64,000 nucleotides of DNA from NCBI RefSeq assembly GCF_002078015.1, contig NZ_LWBP01000112.1, positions 1-64,000 of the forward strand, read 5' to 3'. Source of the stretch: Niastella populi (lineage in GTDB: Bacteria > Bacteroidota > Bacteroidia > Chitinophagales > Chitinophagaceae). Each line of letters starts with the position of its first letter. Position 1 is the first letter of the stretch. Both the position numbers and the translations under genes were made by a program. Shown piece after piece: positions 35,826-44,297 of this stretch. The notes under the pieces were generated by a model that had not been told where the DNA came from, ran no database searches, and saw only the letters and a list, made by a program, of their open reading frames with translations.

Positions 35826-36239
35826 ATGGCTCGCATATTATCTATAGACTACGGAAAAAAACGCACCGGCATCGCCGTTACCGATCCCTTACAGATCATC
35901 GCAACGGGGTTAACGACGGTTGAAACGCCCCAGCTGTTCAAATTTTTAAAAGAATACTTTGCCAAAGAACAGGTAGAGCTCATTATTATGGGCGAACCAA
36001 AAAATATGGACGATTCCGATACGCATGCCACCCCGCTGGTAAAACAGGCGGTGGCGCGGTTAAAAAAGGAATTTCCCGCCATTCCCGTAAAAATGGTCGA
36101 TGAACGCTTTACCTCCAAAATGGCCTCCCAGGCCATGATCGATATGGGCATGAAGAAAAAACAACGGCAGAACAAAGCGTTGGTGGATGAAATAGCCGCT
36201 ACTATCTTATTACAGGAATATTTGCGCAGTATTAGCTGA
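35826..36239 (+). CDS. ruvX: Putative Holliday junction resolvase RuvX (YqgF)
   Basis: 137 residues, normal length. RNase H-like fold. The first catalytic Asp is Asp8 in ILSIDYGKKRTG, Glu is in VDERFTSKMA (about 97), and the last Asp in DEIAATILLQEYL (about 123). Role: resolution of branched DNA or 16S rRNA maturation. It is followed after 189 bases by def. Confidence 0.95.
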   Translation: MARILSIDYGKKRTGIAVTDPLQIIATGLTTVETPQLFKFLKEYFAKEQVELIIMGEPKNMDDSDTHATPLVKQAVARLKKEFPAIPVKMVDERFTSKMASQAMIDMGMKKKQRQNKALVDEIAATILLQEYLRSIS

Positions 36240-36391
36240 TTATCAATTTATAATGACTGTTGCCGGTTGCCAGGCGACAGTTGCCGGCCCCTTTTTGCAG
36301 AGGGCTGAGCAATTGTAATTCCCCGGAACCGGTACGCGGGAACCGGTAACCGGAACCCGGCTACAGCCTTCCGCCACTCGTATTTTTCAAG

Positions 36392-36399
36392 TAACTTTG
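36392..36399 (+). promoter_or_regulatory. def -7 promoter box
   Basis: TAACTTTG, 29 bases upstream of the def start. Confidence 0.4.
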
Positions 36400-36428
36400 C
36401 AAACTCATACAATAACAACAGTTTAATA

Positions 36429-37007
36429 ATGATATTACCGATCGTAGCATATGGCGCTGATATTTTGAGGACCACGGGAAAAGAAATAACGCCCGACTAT
36501 CCGAACCTGGGCAAATTGATTACCGACATGTGGGAAACCATGTATGCCAGCAGCGGGGTAGGCCTGGCCGCGCCACAGATCAACAAAGATATCCGCTTGT
36601 TTATTATAGACAGTGCCCAGGTTTTTGAGAACCAGGATGAAGATGAAAAAGGAAAATATCCCGATGAGCCGGGCATTAAACAGGTATTCATCAATGCAAA
36701 GGTAACAGCGCTCAATGGCGAAGAATGGGCCTATAATGAAGGCTGTTTAAGCATTCCAAAGATCAGGGAAGATGTGATGCGTAATGAGTCGGTGACCATT
36801 TCTTATGTTGATGAAAATTTCAAACCATTCGAAAAAACGTTCAACGGTATTACCGCCCGTATCATTCTGCACGAATACGATCATATAGAAGGGAAACTAT
36901 TCATCGATTACCTGAAGCCGCTGAAGAAAAAAATGCTGCACGGAAAACTTACCGATATTTCAAAGGGTAAAGTACGGGCCGATTATAAAATGATCTTCCC
37001 TAAATAG
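36429..37007 (+). CDS. def: Peptide deformylase
   Basis: 192 residues. It removes the formyl group from nascent N-formylmethionine proteins; metallopeptidase with Fe2+ or Zn2+. Motif I is GVGLAAPQI (43-51), motif II EGCLSIP with Cys106, motif III HEYDHIEG with His148, Glu149 and His152. The three metal ligands and catalytic Glu are all present. The stop codon overlaps or touches the next gene, suggesting an operon. Confidence 0.97.
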   Translation: MILPIVAYGADILRTTGKEITPDYPNLGKLITDMWETMYASSGVGLAAPQINKDIRLFIIDSAQVFENQDEDEKGKYPDEPGIKQVFINAKVTALNGEEWAYNEGCLSIPKIREDVMRNESVTISYVDENFKPFEKTFNGITARIILHEYDHIEGKLFIDYLKPLKKKMLHGKLTDISKGKVRADYKMIFPK

Positions 37008-37015
37008 TGTACGCT

Positions 37016-37957
37016 ATGTATTCCGGCTGCTGGTGCGTTATTGTTTTTTTGCTGGTTTCCTGCCAAGTCGTTGCGCAGGATTCTTTGGTGAAATTGCAAA
37101 ACAAAACGGTAACCCTGAAAGAGGTGGTGGTGCGTAACAACCTGAATGTGCAGGCTTTTATTGAACGCATCAAAAACGACACTACTTTTTATAAAGCGTT
37201 CCGCAATCTGAAAGTGCTTGGTTATACCTCGCTGAACGATATCAGGATGTTCGATAAAAAAGACAGGGTAACCGCATCGCTGTACAGCAGAACCCGGCAG
37301 TATGTGAACGATGGCTGTCGCTATACCCAGGTGTTGGAAGAACAAACCACCGGCGACATTTACGACAAAGATCATCAGTTCAACTATTATACGGCCGGCA
37401 TGTACGCCGGTTTGTTTTTTGCCGCAGATACTGTTTGCGGTGAAACCAATATTGTAGGCGATGCCGCCTTTAGCACCCGGGGAAAAAGCGGACTGGCCAA
37501 ACACAAGGAGCAGTTGAAAATGCTGTTCTTCAATCCCGGTAAAAAGATCCCCGGTATTCCATTTATCGGCAACAAGGTGGCCATCTTTGATGACGAGGTA
37601 GCCGAACGGTACGATTTCACCATCGATATGGATGCTTTTAAAGGCGAAATGTGTTATGTGTTTACCTGTAAGCCGCGGGACGGTCTTAGTGGCGGAGAAA
37701 AAGACAAGATCGTAGTGAATGATATGACCACCTGGTTTAAAATAGATACCTGGGAGATCGTTGCCCGTAATTACGATCTGAGTTACAATGCAGGCGTATA
37801 CGATTTTGACGTAAGCATGGAGGTTGAGCTAACCAAACTCGGCAATTACCTGGTGCCAAAAGTGCTTCGTTATAATGGCAATTGGGATGTGGTGATGAAG
37901 AAGAGAGAAAGGTGTGTGTTTACAGCCACTCTCTTTGATTTTAGCAAAAGTGAGTAA
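37016..37957 (+). CDS. Exported hypothetical protein
   Basis: 313 residues from the ATG at 37016; the overlapping GTG at 37007 is also possible. It has a signal peptide (YSGCWCVIVFLLVSCQVVAQ). After it comes VTLKEVVVRN, a phrase typical of the start of many Bacteroidota exported beta-rich proteins. No catalytic motif is recognised. The tail reads KRERCVFTATLFDFSK. It is nine bases from def, which suggests cotranscription but not a shared role. Confidence 0.7.
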   Translation: MYSGCWCVIVFLLVSCQVVAQDSLVKLQNKTVTLKEVVVRNNLNVQAFIERIKNDTTFYKAFRNLKVLGYTSLNDIRMFDKKDRVTASLYSRTRQYVNDGCRYTQVLEEQTTGDIYDKDHQFNYYTAGMYAGLFFAADTVCGETNIVGDAAFSTRGKSGLAKHKEQLKMLFFNPGKKIPGIPFIGNKVAIFDDEVAERYDFTIDMDAFKGEMCYVFTCKPRDGLSGGEKDKIVVNDMTTWFKIDTWEIVARNYDLSYNAGVYDFDVSMEVELTKLGNYLVPKVLRYNGNWDVVMKKRERCVFTATLFDFSKSE

Positions 37958-37962
37958 TATGT

Positions 37963-38048
37963 CGAATGTGATAATGGAATACAAAAAAAGCAGGCACTCT
38001 ACCTAACTGGCAAAGAGCCTGCTTTTTAATTATCGAATTATCACATTA
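37963..38048. repeat. Inverted repeat around a terminator between convergent genes
   Basis: TCGAATGTGATAATGGAATAC on the left and TTAATTATCGAATTATCACATTAT on the right enclose the hairpin at 37985-38028. Confidence 0.65.
37985..38028. terminator. Bidirectional terminator
   Basis: AAAAAGCAGGCACTCT pairs with AGAGCCTGCTTTTT with one bulge; A-rich on one side and T-rich on the other, so it can serve both strands. Confidence 0.8.
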
Positions 38049-39126
38049 TGTTTTTGGTCTTCGCATATCCCCGCCACTTCTCAAACAACTTCTGCATATC
38101 CTCGGGCATTTCGCTGTTGAACACTACTTCCTTGCGGGAGCGCGGATGAATAAAGCCAATTGTTTTTGCGTGTAAGGCATGGCGTGGGCAAATGGAAAAG
38201 CAGTTATCTACAAACTGTTTGTACTTGCTGAAAACGGTACCCTTTACAATTCTGTCGCCGCCGTATAATTCATCATTGAACAGGGGATGGCCAAGGTGTT
38301 TCATGTGTACCCTGATCTGGTGGGTGCGGCCGGTTTCCAGTTCGCATTGAATGATGGTCACATAACCGAGGCGTTCGATCACTTTGTAGTGAGTAATGGC
38401 ATCTTTACCATATTCCCCGTCGGGATAGGCATCGAAGATCTTCCGAAAACGCTGGTGGCGGCCGATATGCGCCCGTACGGTACCGCTGTCTTCAGCCACA
38501 TCGCCCCAAACCATGGCCACATACTGGCGGTGAATGGTATGGTCGAAGAATTCCTTGGCAAGGCAGGTAACCGCTTTTTCGGTTTTCGCCAGTACCATCA
38601 GGCCGCTGGTATTTTTATCTATACGATGCACCAGTCCGAAGCGCGGCAGCGTGTCGGACGAAATATCGCTGTTCTGTTGCTGTAAATGCCAGGCAACGCC
38701 ATTGATAAGCGTACCGCGCGGGTTGCCGCTTGCAGGGTGAACAACAAGACCCACCGGTTTATTTACGATGAGGATATCATCATCCTCGAACACGATGTTC
38801 AAAGACATTTTTTCAGGGATAATATCTTCCCCGTGCATCTCCTTGTCGGAGTATACAATGATCTCTTCGCCCGGTTTTATTTTGTGATTGGCCTGTACGG
38901 TTTTACCGTTTACGGTTACCCGGCCGCTTTCGATAGATTGCTGCACTTTGTTACGGGACGCGTTCTCGATGCGGGCGACAAGGAATTTGTCGAGCCGCAT
39001 AGGTTCCTGGCCTTTATCCACTACCAAACTAAATCGCTCAAATAATTCTTCCGCTCCATCGGCACCTTCCACACTATCGATATTTTCTTCCTGATCGTTA
39101 AAAGCGTTGGCATCCTTTATAGTCAT
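38041..39126 (-). CDS. RluA/RluD-family rRNA pseudouridine synthase
   Basis: 361 residues. An N-terminal S4-like RNA-binding domain (about 40-100, EPMRLDKFLVARIENASRNKVQQ, shown as words) is followed by the catalytic domain. The catalytic Asp170 is in HRIDKNTSGLMVLAK. Other core blocks are QIRVHMKHLGHPLFND and RHALHAKTIGF. It isomerises uridines in 23S rRNA (helix 69 for RluD), but the target cannot be fixed. Its start is 69 bases from lipB, divergent. Confidence 0.93.
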   Translation of the reverse strand: MTIKDANAFNDQEENIDSVEGADGAEELFERFSLVVDKGQEPMRLDKFLVARIENASRNKVQQSIESGRVTVNGKTVQANHKIKPGEEIIVYSDKEMHGEDIIPEKMSLNIVFEDDDILIVNKPVGLVVHPASGNPRGTLINGVAWHLQQQNSDISSDTLPRFGLVHRIDKNTSGLMVLAKTEKAVTCLAKEFFDHTIHRQYVAMVWGDVAEDSGTVRAHIGRHQRFRKIFDAYPDGEYGKDAITHYKVIERLGYVTIIQCELETGRTHQIRVHMKHLGHPLFNDELYGGDRIVKGTVFSKYKQFVDNCFSICPRHALHAKTIGFIHPRSRKEVVFNSEMPEDMQKLFEKWRGYAKTKNIM

Positions 39127-39144
39127 TGGGTATCACAGTTTGCA

Positions 39145-39152
39145 CAAAGGTA
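39145..39152 (-). promoter_or_regulatory. rluD-like gene -7 box
   Basis: TACCTTTG on the minus strand, 18 bases before the ATG at 39126. Confidence 0.4.
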
Positions 39153-39179
39153 AGCATCCGGGGGAGTTGTATAAAGTAG

Positions 39180-39187
39180 TACATTTG
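39180..39187 (+). promoter_or_regulatory. lipB -7 box next to the start codon
   Basis: TACATTTG, seven bases before the ATG at 39195; nearly leaderless. Confidence 0.4.
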
Positions 39188-39194
39188 TTTCTAT

Positions 39195-39983
39195 ATGGAA
39201 ACCAGTAATAAACAGGGGGTGCTGTTCCGCGATCTGGGACAGATAGAGTACCGTAACGCCTGGGACCTGCAGGAGCAATTACTGCAGGAGAATGTGGCTG
39301 TAAAAGCGGAAATAAGGAACCGAAAGGTTGCTTTGCAAGATATCTCCTCTCCCAGCGGGGAAGCGGCCGGGCAATTGGTTATAAATGCCATTGATAATGA
39401 GGTTGTTGCGCCTTCCACTACACACTATTTATTGTTTGTTGAACATCCGCCGGTGTATACGCTTGGTAAAAGCGGCGATATTGAGAACGTGCTCATCAGC
39501 GAGGAGGAAAGAGCGGCGAAGGGCATCAGTTTCTACCATACCAACCGCGGCGGCGATATCACTTTTCATGGAAAAGAACAACTGGTTGGGTATCCCATTC
39601 TCGACCTTGAACGGTTCTATACAGATATTGGCAAATACCTGCGCAACCTCGAAGATGTGATCATAGCTACCATGGCCGATTATGGCCTGAAAGGCGAGCG
39701 TTCACCCGGTGAAACGGGGGTTTGGATGGATGCGGCCATAAAAGGGAAGGAAAGAAAAATATGCGCAATGGGTATTCGTTGCAGCCGCTGGGTCACCATG
39801 CATGGCTTTGCCTTCAATGTAAATACCGATCTCTCTTATTTCGATTATATCATTCCCTGCGGTATTCAGAACAAGCAGGTTACTTCAATGGAGAAAGAGT
39901 TGGGGCGGAAGTTGGAGATGAAAGAGGTGAAGGAACGCGTGAAACATCACTTTGAACGTGTATTTGATGTGGAACTAATTTGA
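39195..39983 (+). CDS. lipB: Octanoyl-(acyl-carrier-protein) transferase
   Basis: 262 residues. It transfers octanoyl groups from ACP to lipoyl domains as the first step of lipoate synthesis. Blocks: HPPVYTLGKSG (about 84-94), RGGDITFHGKEQLVGYPI (118-135), Lys188 with AMGIRCSRWVTMHGFA, and the catalytic Cys222 in IIPCGIQNKQVTSM. The segment at about 38-75 is longer than in most homologues I know. The 2-oxoacid dehydrogenase E2 gene (54.8 kb) encodes a likely acceptor. Confidence 0.95.
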   Translation: METSNKQGVLFRDLGQIEYRNAWDLQEQLLQENVAVKAEIRNRKVALQDISSPSGEAAGQLVINAIDNEVVAPSTTHYLLFVEHPPVYTLGKSGDIENVLISEEERAAKGISFYHTNRGGDITFHGKEQLVGYPILDLERFYTDIGKYLRNLEDVIIATMADYGLKGERSPGETGVWMDAAIKGKERKICAMGIRCSRWVTMHGFAFNVNTDLSYFDYIIPCGIQNKQVTSMEKELGRKLEMKEVKERVKHHFERVFDVELI

Positions 39984-40087
39984 TAATTCGATAATGTGAT
40001 AATTAATGCATTTTAGGTTATGCTGATAATACTCGAAATCCCTTGATTTTGGCAGAAAGTTGTATTCCATTATCACATTATCACATT
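39981..40087. repeat. Inverted repeat between convergent genes
   Basis: TTGATAATTCGATAATGTGATAATTAATG on the left and TCCATTATCACATTATCACATTG on the right (parts given). Confidence 0.7.
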
Positions 40088-40091
40088 GATC

Positions 40092-40991
40092 TTAGTCCTT
40101 CGGCACAAAGAACTTATGCTTTTCCTTTATTTTCCCGTCTTCAAATAACTCGAACCGGTACCAGCCCGATTTCAGGAAGTTTACCTTGTCGAGCGTAACA
40201 ACGGGTTCTTTTACATCTGTAATATCGAACAGGAATTCGCTTTTGTCGTCGAAGAATTTGAGCGAATAATGGCGCTGCGGCGCCCCGGGCACATTCACAA
40301 TTATATTTCCATCCTTTGCGGTAAAAACAAACTTCGATGGTTTGAATACTTCTTTTGGAACAAATGGTTTTAGCAAAATGGTATCGCTGCCTGCAAATGC
40401 GATCGTGTCTTTTGTTTTTAAAACCACCGAATCGCGGAACTTTTTCAGGTCCTTTGAATTGATAGTGGCAATCAGCGAATCGCGTCTTTTTACGAAAAAG
40501 AACTTCTCGGGCTCGGGTGCTTTCTCTACGGGCGTGGGCGCCAGTTTTTCTTTTATTTCTTCGGCCTGTTTAGGCGTAACACTTTCTGATATGATCACCC
40601 GGGGAGCGTTCTCATTTTGTTGCGGTTTGTTTACTACAACGCGGGTGGTATCGAGGATGGGGCGTTTTGATTTGGTGAACACGAATTTGCCGCTGTCCTG
40701 TACAATGAACAGGCGGTAGAATTGTCTTTCATCCGGAGCTTTACTGTCAACAATACCGTTTTGGGGGGCGGTAGGGTCGGCAACGGATAAAATGCTGGTA
40801 AACCCCCTGGTGCTGTCCTTCGAGCGCTGAATGTTTATTTGCTTAACAACAGGATAATTGTTGGTCCAGCTAATGATAACCTTTTTATTTCCCTTGGTAA
40901 CAACAGTAAAATTAGGCAGAACTTCCTGCGCCCAGCTGGTGGTACATAAGGTACAAGTAAAAATAAAAAGTAATACTGCCAGTTTGCGCAT
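40092..40991 (-). CDS. Exported hypothetical protein
   Basis: 299 residues with a signal peptide (about 1-21, ending WAQ). The first domain is fibronectin type III-like (PNFTVVTKGNKKVIISWTNNYPVVKQINIQRS, summarised). The middle is charged and Pro-rich (PTPVEKAPEPEKFF). The C-terminal region is predicted beta-rich. Not recognised as a named family. A periplasmic or surface location is inferred. Confidence 0.75.
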   Translation of the reverse strand: MRKLAVLLFIFTCTLCTTSWAQEVLPNFTVVTKGNKKVIISWTNNYPVVKQINIQRSKDSTRGFTSILSVADPTAPQNGIVDSKAPDERQFYRLFIVQDSGKFVFTKSKRPILDTTRVVVNKPQQNENAPRVIISESVTPKQAEEIKEKLAPTPVEKAPEPEKFFFVKRRDSLIATINSKDLKKFRDSVVLKTKDTIAFAGSDTILLKPFVPKEVFKPSKFVFTAKDGNIIVNVPGAPQRHYSLKFFDDKSEFLFDITDVKEPVVTLDKVNFLKSGWYRFELFEDGKIKEKHKFFVPKD

Positions 40992-41026
40992 GCCTATTGT
41001 ATTAGTAGGTAAAGGATTTGGCGTCG

Positions 41027-41034
41027 CAAATATA
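41027..41034 (-). promoter_or_regulatory. -7 promoter box
   Basis: TATATTTG on the minus strand, 35 bases before the start of the exported hypothetical gene. Confidence 0.4.
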
Positions 41035-41066
41035 ATAGTTTTGCGATAGCGGTTTTATATTGCAAT

Positions 41067-41990
41067 TTACAGGAATGTTAATGTTCCTGCGGGTAATGAC
41101 CGGTTACCCTGTAATCCGCCGCTATGCACCATCAATATACGACTGCCGGGTTGAAAATGATCGTTTTGCACCAGGTGCATCAATCCGAAAAGCAATTTGC
41201 CGGTATACACGAAGTCGGTAGGCAGCTCATGTTTTTGATAAATTGAGTTCATAAACCGGAGCAATTCACCGGTTTTACGTGCATAACCGCCAAAATGATA
41301 ATCGTAAAATATGCGGTAATTTTTAACGGGTTCACCTATTTTATCAACTCCTTCCTCGAGCCGGGGAGAGGTCTTTTCTCCTCTCCGCCAGTTGGCGTAG
41401 GAGGCCGGGCCCGCTGCGTATGGTTTTACAAAGGTGTTCAGGCTGTTGTCGTCCGCATCGGGCATTTTAAGCGTACAAATGCCAATGACCTTTTGATGCG
41501 GTAATGCAGCGTGCACCAAACCTGCAAGCATGGTGCCGGTACCCGTGGCGCAGGATATATGTGAATAACTTTTTATGGGTGCCAGTTCCAGGATCTCTGC
41601 TGCGCCAAGCACGCCCAGATGGCTTTGTCCGCCCTGCGGCACAATGAAATGATCAGGATGTTGCAGTTGCAAGCCGGGTATAATGGCTGCCTCATTACTA
41701 TATGCTTCACGCGAAACAAACTGTAATTGCATTCCATAGTCCTGCACTTCCTGTAAAGTAGCTGAAAGCGTAGCCGGCTTTTCGCCCCGGATAATGCCAA
41801 TGCTTTGGAGATTGGCCTGGCGGCAGGCGAGGGCGGTGGCAACGAGGTGATTGCTCCACGCGCCGCCAAAAGTGAGGATCCCTTTTTTGTTTTGGCCAAT
41901 GGCTTCCTGTAAATGGTATTTCAGTTTGAACCATTTGTTGCCTGAGATCACCGGGTGAATACGATCGAGGCGTAAAACATCTATTGGCAC
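41067..41990 (-). CDS. D-cysteine desulfhydrase/ACC deaminase-type PLP enzyme
   Basis: Fold type II PLP enzyme. The PLP lysine is Lys19 in ISGNKWFKLK. Gly-rich phosphate-binding segment ATGTGTMLAGL is typical. In-frame reading upstream of the GTG at 41990 gives family-like residues (VVQPIEDELLYKK) to a stop at 42081, but contains no ATG, GTG or TTG; the real start is thus unclear (candidate ATT at 42059, ATA at 42065 or CTG at 42077). Residues around GPASYANWRRGEKTSPRLEEG look like an insertion. Enzyme activity may be D-cysteine desulfhydrase or ACC deaminase. Confidence 0.85.
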   Translation of the reverse strand: MPIDVLRLDRIHPVISGNKWFKLKYHLQEAIGQNKKGILTFGGAWSNHLVATALACRQANLQSIGIIRGEKPATLSATLQEVQDYGMQLQFVSREAYSNEAAIIPGLQLQHPDHFIVPQGGQSHLGVLGAAEILELAPIKSYSHISCATGTGTMLAGLVHAALPHQKVIGICTLKMPDADDNSLNTFVKPYAAGPASYANWRRGEKTSPRLEEGVDKIGEPVKNYRIFYDYHFGGYARKTGELLRFMNSIYQKHELPTDFVYTGKLLFGLMHLVQNDHFQPGSRILMVHSGGLQGNRSLPAGTLTFL

Positions 41991-42091
41991 ACTCTTTTTA
42001 TAAAGCAGTTCATCTTCAATCGGCTGTACTACCGCTTTTGAAAGGTCAATCGGTTGAATGAATATGTTGTTTGTCAGAACCTATATTTTTA

Positions 42092-42099
42092 TATTTTCG
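42092..42099 (+). promoter_or_regulatory. Nucleotidyltransferase -7-like box
   Basis: TATTTTCG followed by T, 25 bases before the ATG. The same nine bases TATTTTCGT occur 23 bases before the TTG start at 48553. Confidence 0.35.
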
Positions 42100-42124
42100 T
42101 GGCTCAATTTTTAAAAATACAATA

Positions 42125-43024
42125 ATGGAACCAACTCTTTTGATTTTGGCAGCAGGCATGGCTTCCCGCTATGGCAGTATGAAACAGATACAGGCATTCG
42201 GCCCCGGTGGTGAAACGATCATGGATTATTCAATTTATGATGCTATTCGCGCCGGATTTAAAAAGGTGGTATTTATTATCCGCAAAGAATTCGCTGACGA
42301 TTTCAAAGCCATTGTGGAACCACCGCTTAAAGGTAAAATTGCCATTGATTATGTATACCAGGACCTGAAATCATTTACTGAAGGCCATGCTGTGCCGGCC
42401 GACCGTACAAAACCCTGGGGTACCGCGCATGCCGTTCTGTGCGCCAAAAATAATATCAATGAACCATTTGCTGTTATCAATGCCGACGATTTCTATGGTC
42501 GCGATGCATTTGAAAAAGCATATACCTTCCTTACCAAAGATGTAAATGATAATACATACTCTATTATCGGTTATGAATTGCTGAAAACATTAAGCGACAA
42601 TGGAACCGTGAACAGGGGCGTTTGCGTGGCCAATGGTAATGGTGACCTGGTTTCCATTGCCGAGCGCCTGAACATTGCCAAAGTTGATGGTAAAATAATG
42701 ACCGACGACAATCAGCAGCCAAAAGAGTTGCCTACAGATTCACAGGTGTCGATGAACTTCTGGTGTTTTTCGCCTTCTATTTTCAGTTATTCAGAAAAAC
42801 TGTTCAACGAGTTCCTGAAAGATAATATCACCAATATTAAATCGGAGTTCTTTATTCCTATCGTTGCCGACAAATTCATCAATGAAGGCAAGGGCACTAT
42901 TAAAGTGATCCCCACTTCTGCGCAATGGTTTGGTGTAACGTATAAAGAAGATGCGCCTGAGGTGAAAGCCAATCTGGAGACTTTAGTAAAAGCTGGCGAG
43001 TATCCTGCTTCTTTGTGGAAATGA
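42125..43024 (+). CDS. Sugar-phosphate nucleotidyltransferase
   Basis: 299 residues from the ATG at 42125. An earlier in-frame start at 42071 would lie upstream of the promoter box. The Rossmann-like GT-A N-terminus LLILAAGMASRYGSMKQ carries the nucleotide-binding loop. The metal-binding Asp pair is in VINADDFYGRD (about 118-128). It belongs to the glucose-1-phosphate thymidylyl/uridylyl-like NTP_transferase family. The sugar and NTP are not certain. It is followed by a terminator. Confidence 0.88.
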   Translation: MEPTLLILAAGMASRYGSMKQIQAFGPGGETIMDYSIYDAIRAGFKKVVFIIRKEFADDFKAIVEPPLKGKIAIDYVYQDLKSFTEGHAVPADRTKPWGTAHAVLCAKNNINEPFAVINADDFYGRDAFEKAYTFLTKDVNDNTYSIIGYELLKTLSDNGTVNRGVCVANGNGDLVSIAERLNIAKVDGKIMTDDNQQPKELPTDSQVSMNFWCFSPSIFSYSEKLFNEFLKDNITNIKSEFFIPIVADKFINEGKGTIKVIPTSAQWFGVTYKEDAPEVKANLETLVKAGEYPASLWK

Positions 43025-43039
43025 GCAATTAGAAATGAA

Positions 43040-43082
43040 AAGTTCTGAATACAGAATGTTGAATATTCAATGTTGAATGCAG
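43040..43082. repeat. Palindromic GAATGTTGAATATTCAATG words
   Basis: GAATGTTGAATATTCAATGTTGAATG includes the palindrome TTGAATATTCAA. It belongs to the ATTCAACATT/AATGTTGAAT family. Confidence 0.6.
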
Positions 43083-43125
43083 AAGTAGAAATACAGCTAA
43101 CGTATGAATGTTCTGTAAAACTAAA

Positions 43126-43155
43126 AAGCCCCTGGAATATCCGGGGGCTTCTTTT
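43126..43155 (+). terminator. Rho-independent terminator
   Basis: Stem AAGCCCCTGG / CCGGGGGCTT with one G-T pair, loop AATAT, then CTTTT. Located between convergent genes. Confidence 0.8.
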
Positions 43156-43202
43156 ATATATTTGTTCGGCTCTATGCCTTTATGCCTTGTTGCCTCACTG
43201 CC

Positions 43203-44297
43203 TTAATAAGATTTCACCATAAACACCGCTTCTTCAATTTTCTTGATCTGCTGTACCCTGTCCATACTTCTGATAGAAGAGTTAAGTGTTAAGCGTATAT
43301 TCTGAAAGGCTGTATCTTTTTTTATTTCTTCGAGGCTGCGGAAAATGTTTTTTGCGGTGAGGGCGAATACCACGCCTTCGGCGGCTTTTTCGCGGGAATT
43401 GATAATCCCGATCACTTCTCCATTTTTATTGAATACCGGTCCGCCTGAGTTACCGGGGTTGGCCGATACGCCGATCTGGAAGGAGAGGGTATCGCCATTA
43501 TAACCGGTTTTGGCGCTCATATACCCTTCGTTGTAAACAATTTCTTCGCGGGGGAAGCCCAGGGTGAACAATTGTTCGCCAAGTTCGGTGCTGCTTTTAC
43601 GAATGCCATATGGCAGGGGGCCTACGCTTCTGAAGTCAGCATCTTCTATTTTTATAAAAGCAATATCATTTTCTTTATTGGTATATATAATACGTGATCT
43701 GAATTCCTGGCCCTTGTTGTTTTGTACAACGACGGTAGAAGAACCGCTTACCACGTGTTCGTTGGTTACCAGTATACCTTTGCCATCGACCAGGAAGCCG
43801 GTACCATTAAATTTAACCGGCTGGTTTTCGGGGCCTTTAGGCATACGGTCCTGTACGTCTTTTTTTATTTCGTTCGCTTTTCTGGCTATTTCAGATTTGT
43901 ATTCGCCTCTTAGTTTTTGCAGATCGTTGGCCGTTTTCTTCTGGTTAAGGTAAGTGGCCATACCGGCAATAAGCAGGGTAGTGATACCGGCGATGGAAGC
44001 GGCAACCGCCATAACGCGTTTGTATTTTCTCCAGATCTGGATAACAGTAGCCCTGGGCGCTTCTTTGATATCGCCCGATTCGATCAGGTGATTATGTACA
44101 TCGTGGAGAGTTGACTTGAAATTCTTCCAGTCGGCGAACTGGTCAACCTGCTGCAAAAACATAGTGTGTTCCACTACTTTTTCATCCACTTCCGGATTAC
44201 TTTTTCGCAGCTGCTCAAAAGAAGCCATTTCTTCGGGCGACATTTCACCACGGAGAAAGCGTTCGATAGCATCTAATAATTGTACATCTTGCATCAC
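43203..44297 (-). CDS. Membrane-anchored trypsin-like serine protease with anti-sigma-like N-terminus
   Basis: 364 residues. Residues about 1-85 are cytoplasmic and acidic, with the LLDAIERFLRGEMSPEEMASFEQL pattern common at the start of Bacteroidota anti-sigma and related regulators. A membrane helix lies at about 95-117. The periplasmic S1C protease domain follows, with His181 (TNEHV), Asp211 (ENDIAF) and Ser284 (NPGNSGGPVF). No PDZ domain is present. Its start overlaps the stop of the sigma factor gene by four bases, so the two are translationally coupled. Role as a sensor/anti-sigma protease is inference. Confidence 0.88.
   Translation of the reverse strand: MMQDVQLLDAIERFLRGEMSPEEMASFEQLRKSNPEVDEKVVEHTMFLQQVDQFADWKNFKSTLHDVHNHLIESGDIKEAPRATVIQIWRKYKRVMAVAASIAGITTLLIAGMATYLNQKKTANDLQKLRGEYKSEIARKANEIKKDVQDRMPKGPENQPVKFNGTGFLVDGKGILVTNEHVVSGSSTVVVQNNKGQEFRSRIIYTNKENDIAFIKIEDADFRSVGPLPYGIRKSSTELGEQLFTLGFPREEIVYNEGYMSAKTGYNGDTLSFQIGVSANPGNSGGPVFNKNGEVIGIINSREKAAEGVVFALTAKNIFRSLEEIKKDTAFQNIRLTLNSSIRSMDRVQQIKKIEEAVFMVKSY

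Noticed and set aside
36255-36300. Terminator after ruvX
   Set aside because: TGTTGCCGGTTGCCAGG and AGTTGCCGGC are mostly direct repeats and give only a weak stem.
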